A DNA stretch of 64,000 bases from Humulus lupulus (lineage: Eukaryota; Streptophyta; Magnoliopsida; Rosales; Cannabaceae): the NCBI RefSeq assembly GCF_963169125.1, contig NC_084794.1, positions 226,173,409 to 226,237,408 of the forward strand, given 5' to 3'. The notes under the pieces are model-generated. The model ran no database searches, was not told the origin of the DNA, and was given only the letters and a program-made list of their open reading frames with translations. A program made the translations under genes and the position numbers. Positions 22,457-33,965 of this stretch are shown here, in pieces; position 1 is the stretch's first letter, and the number at the start of each line of letters is the position of its first letter.

Positions 22457-23849
22457 GTCATATTAACTTAGATAGGATTCAAAGACTAGTTAAGGACGGG
22501 CCTCTAAGTGAGTTAAAATTTGGAACTCTACCAGTTTGCGAATCTGGTTTAGAAGGAAAAATGACCAAAAGACCTTTCTCCTCTAAAGGTTTTAGAGCCA
22601 AAGAACCTCTCAAATTAATTCACATAGACGTTTGTTGTCCAATGAGTGTACAAGTTTAAGATGGTTATGAGGATTATGTCACCTTCATTGATGACTACTC
22701 AAAATATGGTTACATATACCTGATGCAAAGGAAATAGGAAACCTTTGAAAATTTTAAAGAATTATGAGCCGAAGCTAAAAACCAGTTAGGCAAAACCCTT
22801 AAAATGCTAAAATCTCATCAAGGCAGGGAATACCTTGACAAGGAATTCGAAGATTTCTTTGTAGAGCATTGAAATGTTTCACAATTCACAGCACCAGGTA
22901 CTCCGCAACAAAATGGTGTTGCAGAAAGGAGGAATATGACTTTGCAGGAAATTATGAGATCAATTTTCAGTTACTCATCGTTGCCCCTATCAGTTTGGGG
23001 ATATGAGTTAAAAATCTTTGCATACATCTTAAACCTAGTTCCATCTAATTATGTAGCTAAGACACCCTCAGAATTGTGGACAGGTTGAAAACCTAGTCTA
23101 AGGCATGTGCGTATATGGGGATGTACAACACATGTGCAAAAATATAAGACCAGGAATTTGGAACCTAGATCTGAAGTTTGTTTATTTGTTGGATACCCCA
23201 TAGGCACTAGAGGAGGTTACTTTTATGGTTCGACAGAAAATAAAATATTCGTATCGAAAAATGCTACTTTTCTAAAAGAAGACTATATGAGGGACTTCAA
23301 ACCTTGAAGTAAGGTTGTACTTGAGGAGTTACTTGGTGATAAGATCACACCATAACCAACTTTAGAAGCTGGAACAGAATAAACCACAATTCCAAACCAG
23401 GATAATACAATAGTTTGTCGTAGTGGGAGGGTTGTAAGATAACTCGTTTATTACACTTGATTCGGAGAAGCACAAGTTGCAATATTCGATGACAATGTTG
23501 ACGACCCGTTGACTTTCAGTCAAGCGATGAATGATCCTGATAAGGAACAATAGCGAAGCTATGAAACTCGAGATGGAGTCGATGTTCTCTAACTCAATCT
23601 GGGAACTTGTAGATTCGCCTCAAGATGTAAAACCCATTGGGGGAAAATGGATGGGAAAGTAGAGACTTTCAAAGTGAGACTAGTAGCTAAACGCTACACA
23701 CAGAAAGAATGTGTGGATTATGAAGAAACATTTTCTCACGTGGCCATGCTAAAATCCATCTAGATCCTCTTATCCATCGCCAATCATTTTGACTATGAAA
23801 TTTGGCAAATGGATGTCAAAACAACTTTTTTGAATGGTTGCCTCAAGAT
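22457..23849 (+). pseudogene. Copia A integrase to RT, 3' of G1
   Basis: It continues the interrupted copia: INLDRIQRLVKDGPLSEL, a CESGLEGKMTKRPF zinc-finger tail, then the integrase core with LIHIDV (catalytic Asp kept), LKSHQGREYL (the usual RSDRG has lost its catalytic Asp) and TPQQNGVAERRNMT (Glu kept). Then come WGCTTHVQKY and VGYPIGTRGGYFY, and the RT start (FKVRLVAKRYTQKE-like, then IWQMDVKTTFLNG) at about 23660-23845. The RT is cut there and joined directly to an LTR at 23850, so the rest of RT and RNase H is deleted. Many stops. Confidence 0.85.
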
Positions 23850-24143
23850 TGTTGGGATTTCTGCCCTTAAAGCATATTTCTGTATGACCGATTACTGTTA
23901 ATTAAAAAAAGTTATTTTTTTGGACTTGTATGTGTATTCAATTATACATGTCATTTTACATGAAGATCCAATATTATTGATGTTGTCTTTAATTAAGTAT
24001 ATCTATAATGATATATATACAAGAGGATTTAATTCAAGATAATAATATGAAAATTGTCTGTAATCACTAAATAAAGTGAGCTTAATAAAGATTATGAGTA
24101 CAGTCTATCTTCTGTTTAAGACAGAGTAGTTTATCCAGATTGT

Positions 24144-25161
24144 TGAAAATGTGGGAATTCTTCCCTTGTGGATTCCATTCACAAGGGAACCTCTACACTA
24201 TGAGGCATCCTAAAGGCTACTTATTGCACGCACAAGGGGACAAGGACGTCACACGGTGTTGAAGGAATTGGGCTAAGAGAGCCACCCTCGCTACACGAGG
24301 GCCCTCGCTACACGAGGGCCCTCGCATAGCCTACACCCGGGGGAAGAGGGGCAGCCTCGCTATGCGAGGATGTGGCCTCGTTGCACCGTCTGCATCACGA
24401 GCCTCGTCTACACCCGGGGGAAGAGGGCCAGCCTTGCTATGCAAGACACCCTCGCTATGCGAGGGTGTAGCCTCATTGAACTGCCCATGTCTTCAGCCTC
24501 GCCTCCATGTGACCTGCATAGGCCAGCCTCGACTCCTAGCGCCTTGGCTTCTCGTGGCACGTATAGGTTGAAGCCTCCTTGACATAGGCACAAGGAACAT
24601 TTGGAGGCACTTAATGGGTGCGCCAAACGAACATTAGGCATCGAATAGGGATTGATGAGGACGGCCGGGTACAGGACACGATTACTGACATGAGGCGTAC
24701 GGTTGTGAAGAGAATAGAGGCATGGCCCTGTCATTTTCATCTGAGGAGTAGTGGCTGTACGGACCCGTATGAAGAGTAGTGGCACCACTTGAACACCCCC
24801 GACCGTACACCAGAGCCGACAGTACTATGTCCTGAGCCACGACTCTGGCATTGTCAGGTAGACACCACTACGCCCTGAGCCACTACACTATCAGAGTACC
24901 CGTGTACGTTCCTGTCTCCTGGGACTTATCTGTATCAGGGGCCAATAGAGCCCACCTATAAATAGGCCTCAACCCCTCAGGTTAAGGGGTTGGAAAACTG
25001 ATTGTATGAGAGACACTTAAGAAATACATGATCCTGGTTTCATCGTTGTTCTGGTTTTCTTTCTGTTGATTCAAGTTATTTCCATCTGGTTCTAAGCTTT
25101 CCGTAGCATAGAAATCTGAGTTTTCTAACCTTTAATCATTGACGACTTCTTACCGTTAATA
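24144..25161 (+). repeat. G2 5' LTR
   Basis: Homology with the 3' LTR begins at TGTGGGAATTC (24150), but the matching target duplication puts the left edge at 24144 (TGAAAATGTGGG), so six bases are ambiguous. The right end ACCGTTAATA is a decayed form of ACCGTCAACA. TATAAATA is at 24957-24964. Palindromes of the CCTCGC-N3-GCGAGG kind cluster at 24285-24465. It is about 200 bases shorter than the 3' LTR, mainly because it has fewer repeat units. Confidence 0.85.
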
Positions 25162-25164
25162 GTT

Positions 25165-25182
25165 TGGCGCCATCTGTGGGAA
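25165..25182 (+). promoter_or_regulatory. G2 primer-binding site
   Basis: TGGCGCCATCTGTGGGAA, four bases after the LTR. This TGGCGCC-type site is common in plant Ty3 elements; G4 has TGGCACCGTCTGTGGGAA. The exact tRNA was not determined. Confidence 0.8.
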
Positions 25183-25228
25183 CCTAAGTACCAAGCTACT
25201 GTTCTATTATTACTCCCAGCAAGAAGAA

Positions 25229-27743
25229 ATGTCGAGACGTTCAAAGCGACTCAGGGAACCACGAGAGGTGGAACTCCACCTTAACGGAGTTCAGCTAAAG
25301 ACCTCCATGAAGGATCCTCCTCCACCCAGAGATGTGGAGCCCCCAAGGGACTCTGAGGTTCACAAGGGTAATAGGGAGGTCTCATCACCGGCCATCCCGC
25401 CCGATGAGAATTCTCCAAGGGCAACCACTGCACCACCAGGGAAAGTCGATGAGTTCCCACTCCCTAAACCACCGCAGGTGCCGAACTCCTGCCGGCAGGA
25501 CCCGGGCCCCTCGACGCGTAGACATGATAAGCATCCTCGGGTCCATTCCGTGAGCTCGAGTTCTAAATCTCGTTTCTATGAAGAGGAGATACGTGAGCTG
25601 CACCGTAAGAACCAAAGGTTGGAGACCACCTTGGAGAACATGCAAGAGGTGCTGAATGGCTTGTTGCAAGGTAAGTCAAGTGTGACCCTGCCCAAGAGGA
25701 AAGAGAAAGGTCAGGAGGGGGCAGAGACCACCGTCCCGGTAGACAATGGGAGGACTCGACACTCCACCAGTAATACCCCCAGGGTGAAGCCGCATAAGCG
25801 TCCCGGATCATCGAGGCAACCCCAGGGGCCAGGGCAAAGGAACAATGTTGGCTCTCACAACGACGTCGAGGTCACCTCAAAGAGGACACCCTCGGATCTA
25901 TGAGAAGAGCTCAACAAGAGGAGGGCGGATAAGAGGACTACCCCTCCTACTATCCCCTGGGTCGACAAAGGAAAGGAAGATGTTAACCCGTCCATGCTGA
26001 GAGACTCCCTGAAGAAGAGGAGGCAAGACCTCGATACAGAGATGAGGAGCCTGAGGAGCAAGATTGTCACCGCACCACCAGAGAAAGCCGACGAGTTCCC
26101 ACGCCCTAAACCACCGCAGGTGCCGAACTCCATCCGGCAGGACCCGGAACCCTCGACGCGTAGACATGATAAGCATCCCCGGGTCCATTCTGTGAGCTCG
26201 AGTTCTAAATCTCATTTCTATGAAGAGGAGATACGTGAGCTGCACCGTAAGAACCAAAGATTGGAGACCACCCTGGAGAACATGCAAGAGGTACTGAATG
26301 GCCTTTTGCAAGGTAAGTCAAGCGTGACCCTGCCTAAGAGGAAAGAGAAAGGTCAGGAGGGGGCAGAGACCACCGTCCCGGTAGACGATGGGAGGACTCG
26401 ACACTCCACCAGTAATACCCCCAGGGTGAAGTCGCATAAACGTCCCAGATCATCGAGGCAACCCTAGGGGCCAGGGCAAAGGAACAATGTTGGCTCTCAA
26501 CGACGTTGAGGTCACCTCAAAGAGGACGCCCTCGGATCTACGAGAAGAGCTCAACAAGAGGAGGGCGGATAAGAGGACTACCCCTCCTACTGTCCCCCGG
26601 GACGACAAAGGAAAGGAAGATGTTAACCCGTCCATGCTGAGAGACTCCCTGAAGAAGAGGAGGCAAGACCTCGATACAGAGATGAGGAGCTTGCGGAGCA
26701 AGATTGTCACCGCATCTGGAGGACAAAGCCTCGAGGATGAATTCGGCCATGAATCACCCTTCACCAAAGAAATCCAAGCCATCCGACTCCCAGCCAACTT
26801 CAAGGAGCCTCATATGACCCCGTATGAAGGAAGCACAGACCCCAAATACCATCTGGGCGCATTCAATGACTTGATGAAGTTAAGGGGGATTGGTAGCGGA
26901 GCCAGGTGCCATTGCTTTGCTGTCACACTAAAAGGACCTGCGTACAAATGGTTCAAGATTCTTAGACCAGGGTCCATCAGGTCTTGGCAGCAGTTTTCAG
27001 ATGAATTTCTCCAACAGCATCACGTCGTGCGTGATTGCACAATGCCGGGCGCCGGCCTCGCCAATGTGAAGCAGGGAGAAAACGAGAGTCTAAAGGGCTA
27101 CATACACAGGTTTAACATGGAGGCAGCCAAAGTAGGGAGCCTGACCCACAGGGAGTTAAAAATGGCTATCACATCAGGGGTGCGTCCAAGAAGAAAATTG
27201 TGGGATAATATGCTCAAAAGGGAAGTCACTGACCTAGATGACTTCTATGAGAGAGCGCAGAAGTACATTCGTGTGGAGGATGGCCATGCGAACTTAAAGG
27301 CGGGAAAGAGTGAATCACACGTAAAGTCCCCAGCCAATGAAGGGTCGAATGGAGCGAAGAAGAAGAACACGTATGAAGGGTCGAGAGATGATCAACATAG
27401 AAGGACCAAGCGCGGAAGCGACCATAGGAAAATGGCCTACACCTTCTACACGAACCTGACGGACACCAGAGAGCATATCTACCTCACAAATGAGGATCGG
27501 GTTCCCTTCAAAAGGCCCCCACCGATGAGAAGAGACCGGACCATGAGGGACCCTGGCAAATACTGTCAATACCACAAGGATATCGGCCATACCACGGCAG
27601 AATGTACCCATTTGAAGGAAAAAATTGAAGAGCTCATCCAAAGGGGATACCTGGGTCGATATGTCAGAAGAGAGAAGAAGAAATCAAAGGACGAGCCGGT
27701 GGTACCTCGGACACAAGGGGGAGCCCCAGAGATACAAGGATAG
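25229..27743 (+). pseudogene. G2 gag with an internal duplication
   Basis: Starts MSRRSKRLREPREVE at 25229, soon after the PBS. N-terminal half: Pro/Arg-rich, with a coiled-coil-like stretch FYEEEIRELHRKNQRLETTLENMQ. This part occurs twice because of a 642-base tandem duplication. From 26487 the frame is open to 27743 and carries the capsid-like domain (PYEGSTDPKYHLGAFNDLM, AYKWFKIL, RSWQQFSDEF, NESLKGYIHRFNME) and the zinc-knuckle-like KYCQYHKDIGHTTAEC, followed by LKEKIEELIQRGYL. A TGA near 25901, a TAG near 26465 and a 2-base deletion near 26499 break the first part. Confidence 0.9.
25430..26713 (+). repeat. 642-base tandem duplication inside G2 gag
   Basis: Units 25430-26071 and 26072-26713 match base for base with few substitutions; for example GAAAG at 25441 is repeated at 26083. 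The length is 3 x 214, so frame is kept. G4 has only one unit, so this happened in the G2 lineage or copy. Confidence 0.9.
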
Positions 27744-28466
27744 GTGAGAATGATTTTTGGAGGTCCGGGGTTTGGGGGAGAGTCTAGGAAGGGTCGAGAC
27801 AGATACGCTAGAGAAGCTAGACGGAGTCCACCACCGTGTGTCATGAGTTTGGAGCAGCGTCCCCCGAAAAGCTTTAAGGGAGAAAATGACTCAATCACTT
27901 TTACAGAGGAGGATGCACAAGGGGTGCACTTTCCTCATAATGATCCTTTGGTGTTGACTGTTCAGTTGGCCAACCTTCGGGTGCACCGGGTCCTTGTAGA
28001 CAACGGAAGTTCCGTAGATATCCTATATCGCTCCGCCTTGGAGAAGATGGGTTTGGGCGTCAGACACTTGAAACCCTGTCAATCCTCCTTATACGGGTTC
28101 ATGGGGGACTCGATACAACCTTTAGGGGTGATCGAATAAGCACTCACCATGGGAGAGCAACCCCGACAAACCACAGTCATGGCAAACTTCGTTGTAGTAG
28201 ATTATGCTTCAGCTTTCAATGCGGTATTGGGGAGACCATCCCTAAGAGAATTGAAAGCGATCACTTCAATATATCACCTCGCCATCAAGTTCCCAACTCC
28301 TGGTGGAGTAGCGAGTATGAAGGGAGAACAAAGAGAGGCAAGGGAGTGTTATAACACTTCCCTTCGTACGTCTGCAAAACCGCGAGAACCGATGGCGATG
28401 GTGATGCATGGGGGCACAGACCCGCAGGAACTAGACCCCAGAATCATGGAGGGACCGACCCAGTAA
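27744..28466 (+). pseudogene. G2 aspartic protease
   Basis: The active-site stretch VHRVLVDNGSSVDILYRSALEKMG is near 27980-28050, followed by LYGFMGDSI, a stop at 28137-28139, then MGEQPRQTTVMANFVVVDYASAFNAVLGRP and HLAIKFPTPGGVASMKGEQREARECY. The equivalent in G4 is open through the stop position. In both copies the frame ends a short way after LDPRIM, and no RT follows. It would mature the Gag protein. Confidence 0.85.
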
Positions 28467-29234
28467 GACTACCAGTAAAACTCCCACATCTGATGCAAGC
28501 AGTAGCTATGTTGAGTTTGTTGCAGGTTATGTTATCTTAGTAAACGGGAATCAAAGAGGTTACCTAGATGACCTCCAAAGTAGATTTAAGCCTTTTATAT
28601 ATATATATATCGTTGTAATCTGACTACTATGAATGAAACTGTTCACCACTTCGTATGTTATTCACTTCTTTATGCGAGCATCAACTAAAGTCCCCGCCAA
28701 GATAAATCTCACCAGGCACTTGGGGGGTAGGACAACACGAGTATAAAAAAAAAGTCTCTTATATTCAAAAGGATTAGCTACCCTTATGAATATCAAGGGA
28801 ACAGTTTAAAAGGATGACCTCCAACTAAAGGCCGACACCCAAAGAGGTGAGGCCATAAGGAGGGAACCTCCCAATAAGTCTAGAATGGCCATTAAGCAGG
28901 CTAGCCAAAAAGGGTCCTGCAAGAGACCCTTGAAAAAATAGTGCTATGTATAACGACGAGAAGGACGCTTCTCGCAAAAAGTAACAAGCGCGTGCATAGA
29001 ATGTAAAAGGACCCCAAGAGCCCAATGGGTTAACGTGTCCTTACAAGTATAATCAAGGTGCACCAGAAAGATTATCGCCATCAGATCAAGGAAGAGATAT
29101 GTAATCCACAAGCAATAATAATAAGAGGGACTTACCAAAGCCCCTTAAGTTTGATGAATACAAAAGAAAAAAAAAGGAGAAATAATGTGAGGGATTACAT
29201 AACAATAACATACATAGACCGAATACAAAGGAAG
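28467..29234 (+). other. G2 spacer where pol should be
   Basis: About 770 bases without RT, RNase H or integrase motifs in any frame. It includes an AT repeat near 28596-28612 and a polypurine-like ACTTGGGGGGTAGGA at about 28718-28732. Sequence resembling the post-integrase region of G1 follows the protease almost at once, as if the pol segment had been cut out. Confidence 0.75.
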
Positions 29235-31894
29235 CTACAAATCTCCATCTTGACCCCTCCACTCAGAAATCTTCTCGACGGCATAGTTCCCAAAAGGAGA
29301 TAGGTCAACGGTGGGGTTAGTCCTCCAGACAGCATGCAATGTGTTCTCGACTATGCGATTCTCAGCATTCACAAGATCAGCCTCGAGCGCAGTGATCCTC
29401 CCGTTTAGAGTTTGGATGGTAGCCTCCATCTGAGTGTTGGTATGAGAGGTTGATGCAGCCCGGGCTAAGGCGGCGTCCCTCTGGAAAAACGCCTCGGTCA
29501 GTTGACTTGACAAGGCATCTTTTGCAGTCTCGGCCACCGATAGGTTGGTGAGTGCCTTCTCAAGCTCGTGTTGCAACCGTTGGGTCAATGAAGAGTGGGA
29601 TGCGATCAGCCGATGACTCAAGATGGAAGCCTGAGTAAGGGCGAGGATAGGAAACAAAGCCTCGAGGGTCAGATGATATACAAAAAATAATATATAAAAA
29701 TTATATATATAACCATCATAAATGAATAAACCGAGTATCACGACAAATACCTGCAAGGAGGCTCGCATATAGGCGTCCTCTAGCTTAGCCTCGGGGACAT
29801 TGTGCAGCGTCACGCACTCACCTTTGGGAAAGTTTCCCAGATGATGGCTCATGGCTTCCCCATACTGGCTCGCTAGAGGATGATCCTCAGAAGCAGAAAC
29901 ATGAGCTTGGCCGGGGGAGGTTCGAGTGCTTGCCGAGGCACGCTTTGTCAGGGATGGTGATCGAGAAGGTCCTGATCCATCTGTGGTTGTGCGGGGAGCA
30001 GAAGAGTGCGGAGTCATCTCCTTGGGTAAAGAGGCGCTTGAAGACACCCACCTAGAACGTATCCACGGGGGTAGAGGAGCCCCAGCAAAAGAAGGAATAA
30101 CGAAATTCCTTTTAGGCAAAGAAGAGCGAGAGCCGGAGGCATCAAAGGCAAACTCGCCGCCAAGCATCAACGGTGGCGTCCAAGAGCTAACACCGCCAGT
30201 ATGACCGTCATCGGCCACGCCCCCAGCCATGCCGGCAGCAGAGTGCAAGCACGAGTAGTTCTCAGATACTACTGTCTCCTCAACGTCCATATGGTCACCC
30301 GAAGGGTAGACATAGTCCCTATCGTCTACTTCGTCATAATTACTTTCATCGTGACCATATACCCACGGACCCACAAGTTCGGGTGTCGTAGGGGGTGGAT
30401 CCACAGGTTTGGGTGACGTAGGGCGTGGACCCGCAGGGTCGGGTGACATAGGGTGTGGACCCACAGGGTCGGGTGACGCAGGGTAGGAACCCGCAAGGTC
30501 AGGTGACGCGGGGCGTGGATCCTTAGATTCAGAGGAAACGGAGCATAGGGTGACTGTCTGGTCCGGGGTCAGCAACCCGTACAAGCAAAGGTTGCTCTAT
30601 GTAAAAAGGGCGCTGGCTTGTTTGCATCCCTTCGGTAAGGCCAGGATTTGCATTACTCAGTCATGAGCCAACCGTTTCAAGTTGGAACCAACAACCCCTA
30701 AGAGACCTGCCATCAAACGAATAGAAATAACTACAGTTAGAAAAGCTATAAAAAAAAAAAGAAAGAAGTCGAGTAAAAAGAGAAACTTCTAATATATGGG
30801 ATCAAAGTGAGAATAGCCTTACGTGGGGTGTTAAAGCTAGCGTGTCGGTTCTTCCCGCTATAAGTAAAGAAGTAATCTGACTTCCACGACCCCCTATTGG
30901 AAATGGAGCCCTCCATGAGGGAACTCCCTTTAAGGGTCGCGGCTTTCTGGAGTTGGTAGAACCTGGGGGCCGATGTATTCTCCCTCTGGGTGAAGAAGTA
31001 ATGAACCTCGCTCATCGCAGGACCCCTAGAGTACACCTGACGGTACAACACATATAGGCAGCTAAGCGTCACCCAGGAGTTGGGGGACAATTGTAGTGGC
31101 GCCAATTCAAAGTAGTCCAACACTTTGATGAAGAAAGGGTGAAGTGGCAAAGCTCCACCAGATTGGATTAAGGAATCATTGAAGGCCACGAACCCTTATG
31201 GTGGTGCGGACGTGCGTTCCTTGCGCTCTGGTATAACAAACTTGAGATTCAATGCTAACTGATGAGCTTTTAGCATGTTGCCCAGTTTCTTCAAGGTAAG
31301 TGTGGACCTGCCTATTTCTTCGGAAGTGTCCAAGGCTCTCTTTGACATCTCGGGAACCTGGACAAAGATAGGCAGCTTATGAGCAATAGACTTTCTAAGG
31401 GTCCTAGAAGATCCCCCACGTGTCCTATGTCTACCAATGCTTTGGTTGACCCTAGGACACAAGACTTGGGATAGAAGAGGAAGCGCAGGTGGAATCATGG
31501 AAAGGAACTCCGATTCAACCAATCCATGTCTACCGCCTTCGAAGGAAGGATCCCTATGACTGGGAGACTCGTCACGACGAAAGGAAAAAGGCTCAAGGGG
31601 CAAGTTTTCTTCTAGGCAAGCAATTTCAGAAAGGCAATCTTGGAGGATTGATTGTAGCTGGGAAATGTATGTCGCTTGCTGGGGGGAGAGACCAAAACCC
31701 GCATCCCTGGTATGGGATTCCAGCTCCCTCTCCAAGCCGCACTCTTTATGTCTGAGGTAGGGTAGTCTCCGGAGGTAGAGCGCCTGCACACCCCCGCGGT
31801 TAGAGGGTCTACGTACGTCGGCCCCTGAGTCGGAGGATGACAACTCAATAAATTCAACATTGGACTGACCTTCGGGACATCGCCTAGACGCCAT
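29235..31894 (-). pseudogene. G2 reverse-strand gene, three coding exons
   Basis: Starts MASRRCPEGQSNVEF at 31894. Candidate exons: 31894-30823, 30706-29751 and 29630-29235. The first intron (30707-30822) has GTAAGG/GATGGCAG borders; the second (29631-29750) has GTATTTG/TTACTCAG borders but is also open. Exon 1 holds the PF04195-like domain (ALPLHPFFIKVLDYFELAPLQL, SWVTLSCLYVLYRQ, SEVHYFF). Exon 2 begins with Pro-rich repeats (PASPDPVGPHPMSPDPAGP). Exon 3 is coiled-coil-like (ELEKALTNLSVAETAKDALS). One stop (31193-31195, where G4 has GAA) breaks exon 1. The cellular role is unknown. Confidence 0.8.
30361..30530 (-). repeat. Pro-rich coding repeat in the G2 reverse-strand gene
   Basis: Units of about 30 bases encode variants of PASPDPVGP and PTSPKPVDP on the minus strand. 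G4 has the equivalent PASPEPAGP repeats at 54085-54200, with a different number of units. Confidence 0.85.
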
Positions 31895-32730
31895 GGACCA
31901 GCTAAGACTCGAGGGTGTGTATGTATAAGGGTAACCCTATATCTACAACATGAGTGTGAGGGGTATAAGAAAAGGGCCTATGTATATGTACTGGAAAGGC
32001 TATATGAAAAGAATGACAAACTCTGAAGAATGAGTGTCGTGCAACCATTATTTCTACCCCCGTGTAATCAATGTAAAACAAAAAGATGAAGAGAGGAAGG
32101 AGGCATACCTGTGGGTATATGAAGCTGAAGGTGTGCAAGGATGGACTTGTATAGGTGTGGGGTCGGTTGAGCGATAAGCAGGGGCAAGACCGTAGGTGCA
32201 AGAGAATGCCTAGCGTCACCGCAAAGCTAGCACAAAAAAAAAAAAAAAAAAGAAAGGAAGATGAATAACGAAAATAGAGGGAAGGTTACCTCAAGAATGC
32301 TTTGGAGGTGGATAGAACCCTTGAACTCTTGAAAGTGGTTTGGAGGGAATACCACTAGGCTAGGCAAGTCTTGGTGTGGAGAAATGGCTTCAAGCCTTGG
32401 GGTATTTATAAGGAAAGACAAGGCGCCCTAGCCATTGGATCTATATCCCTATGAATGGTTGAGATCAAGAGTATGGGTAACCTTGGGATCCGCAATTGAG
32501 AATGATTGGCCCTTATGCAATCTTAGGGATTTTCATGGACCCCCCAAGAGTTAGATGATTGTTGTGTTTCTTTGGACACTATAAAGAAACACAACTTCAA
32601 GACCCACTTTGTATTTCTTCAAGAGACATTGGGAAACGCTCTAAGGCTAAGTCCCCCAAAGTTGGCCATACAAGTCCAGCAAGAGAAAAAGAAAGAGTCC
32701 ACAAACACACTTAAAAGTGTACTTATAGAC
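31895..32730 (-). promoter_or_regulatory. G2 reverse-strand leader and promoter
   Basis: The minus strand has TATAAATA at 32403-32410, in the context CCTTATAAATACCCCAAGG, which is nearly identical in G4. The ~500-base leader contains a likely intron: donor TTGAG|GTAACC near 32290, a long pyrimidine run (plus-strand poly-A at 32232-32251) and acceptor GTGCTAG near 32226. A second possible donor, CACAG|GTATGCC, is near 32110. No open gene. Confidence 0.65.
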
Positions 32731-32748
32731 TCGGGGGGAAGGGTAAAT
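32731..32748 (+). promoter_or_regulatory. G2 polypurine tract
   Basis: TCGGGGGGAAGGGTAAA lies directly before TGTGGGAATTC of the 3' LTR. G4 has the matching ACTCGGGGGAAAG. Confidence 0.85.
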
Positions 32749-33965
32749 GTGGGAATTCTTCCCTTGTGGATTCCATTCACAAGGGAACCTCTACACTATG
32801 AGGCATCCTAAAGGCTACTTATTACACACACAAGGGGACAAGGACGTTACACGGTGTTGAAGGAATTGGGCTAAGAGAGCCACCCTCGCTACACGAGGGC
32901 CCTCTTGTGCTTACCAATCCGAATGCCACCCTCTCTATGCGAGGGTCCTCGGCTGGCGTCCCATGCGCACCGCGTAGCCTTGGCTATGCATGGGTCCTCG
33001 GCCGGCCACCTGCATATGCCCCGTCCACTCAAGCATCCATCCTCGCCTCACCTGCACACGGGAGAAGAAGACCATCCTCGCTACGCGAGACACCCTCGCT
33101 ATGCGAGGGTGTGGCCTTGTTGCGGTGCCCGTATCCCGAGCCTCGCCGCGCCTACACCTGGAGGAAGAGGGGCAGCCTCACTATGCGAGGATGTGGCCTC
33201 GTTGCACTGTCCGCATCATGAGCCTCGTCTACACCCGGGGGAAGAGGGCCAGCCTCGCTATGCGAGGGTGTGGCCTCGTTGCACTGCCTGTGTCTTCAGC
33301 CTCGCCTCCATGTGACCTGCATAGGCCAGCCTCGACTCCTAGCGCCTTGGCTTCTTGTGGCACATATAGGTTGAAGCCTCCTTGACATAGGCATGAGGAA
33401 CACTTGGAGGCACTTAATGGGTGCGCCAAACGAACATTAGGCATCGAACGAGGATTGATGAGGACGGCCGGGTATAGGACACGAGTACTGACACGAGGCG
33501 TATGGTTGTGAAGAGAACAGAGGCATGGCCCTGTCATTTGCATCTGAGGAGTAGTGGCAATACGGACCCGTACGAAGAGTAGTGGCACCACTTGAACACC
33601 CCCGACCATACACCAGAGCCGACAGTACTATGTCATGAGCCACGACTCTGGCATTGTATGGGTAGACACCACTATGCCCTGATCCACTACACTATCAGAG
33701 TACCCGCGTACGTCCCTGTCTCCTGGAACTTGTCTGTATCAGGGGCCAATAGAGCCCACCTATAAATAGGCCTCAACCCCTCAGGTTAAGGGGTTGGAAA
33801 ACTGATTGTATGAGAGACACTTAAGAAATACATGATCCTGGTTTCATTGTTGTTCTGGTTTTCTTTCTGTTGATTCAAGTTATTTCCATCTGGTTCTAAG
33901 CTTTCCGTAGCATAGAAATCTGAGTTTTCTAACCTTTAATCGTTGACGAGTTCTTACCATCAACA
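32749..33965 (+). repeat. G2 3' LTR
   Basis: Starts TGTGGGAATTC and ends ACCATCAACA; the ATTGT duplication follows. TATAAATA is at 33761-33768. About six palindromic CCTCGCTATGCGAGG-type units lie between 32884 and 33270. Open frames here come from these GC-rich repeats. Confidence 0.9.

Larger units (their letters stand above)
24144..33965 (+). mobile_element. Ty3/gypsy element G2: gag-protease plus reverse-strand gene, no RT/integrase
   Basis: It has two LTRs of one family (24144-25161, 32749-33965), a PBS, a PPT and flanking ATTGT at 24139-24143 and 33966-33970. Its order is gag, protease, short spacer, reverse-strand gene, leader, PPT. No RT, RNase H or integrase motif is found in 28467-29234, where they should be. 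G4 has the same organisation, so the loss was fixed before both copies inserted. It would depend on enzymes from another element. Confidence 0.9.

Noticed and set aside
22381..22460. The ATG at 22381 as start of a copia integrase gene
   Set aside because: This part of the frame lies in the G1 3' LTR. The true copia sequence resumes after the TSD at 22462, so the joined frame is accidental.
25385..26311. Minus-strand open frames across G2 gag (for example 25898-26311)
   Set aside because: They mirror the duplicated gag coding sequence, follow its codon pattern and have no domain of their own.
29926..30416. Plus-strand frames within the G2 reverse-strand gene
   Set aside because: Shadow frames of the exon 2 Pro/Ser-rich coding region. 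The matching G4 frame is likewise a shadow.
19617..31894. Host gene captured by the elements as explanation for the reverse-strand genes
   Set aside because: Homologous genes sit at the same place in three elements with unrelated insertion sites, so they belong to the element lineage. A very ancient capture cannot be excluded.
32905..33609. Open frames in the G2 3' LTR, and similar ones at 24362-24788 and 51133-51732
   Set aside because: Same reason: palindromic GC-rich repeat units in LTRs. The frames are not shared between LTR copies in a way that suggests selection.
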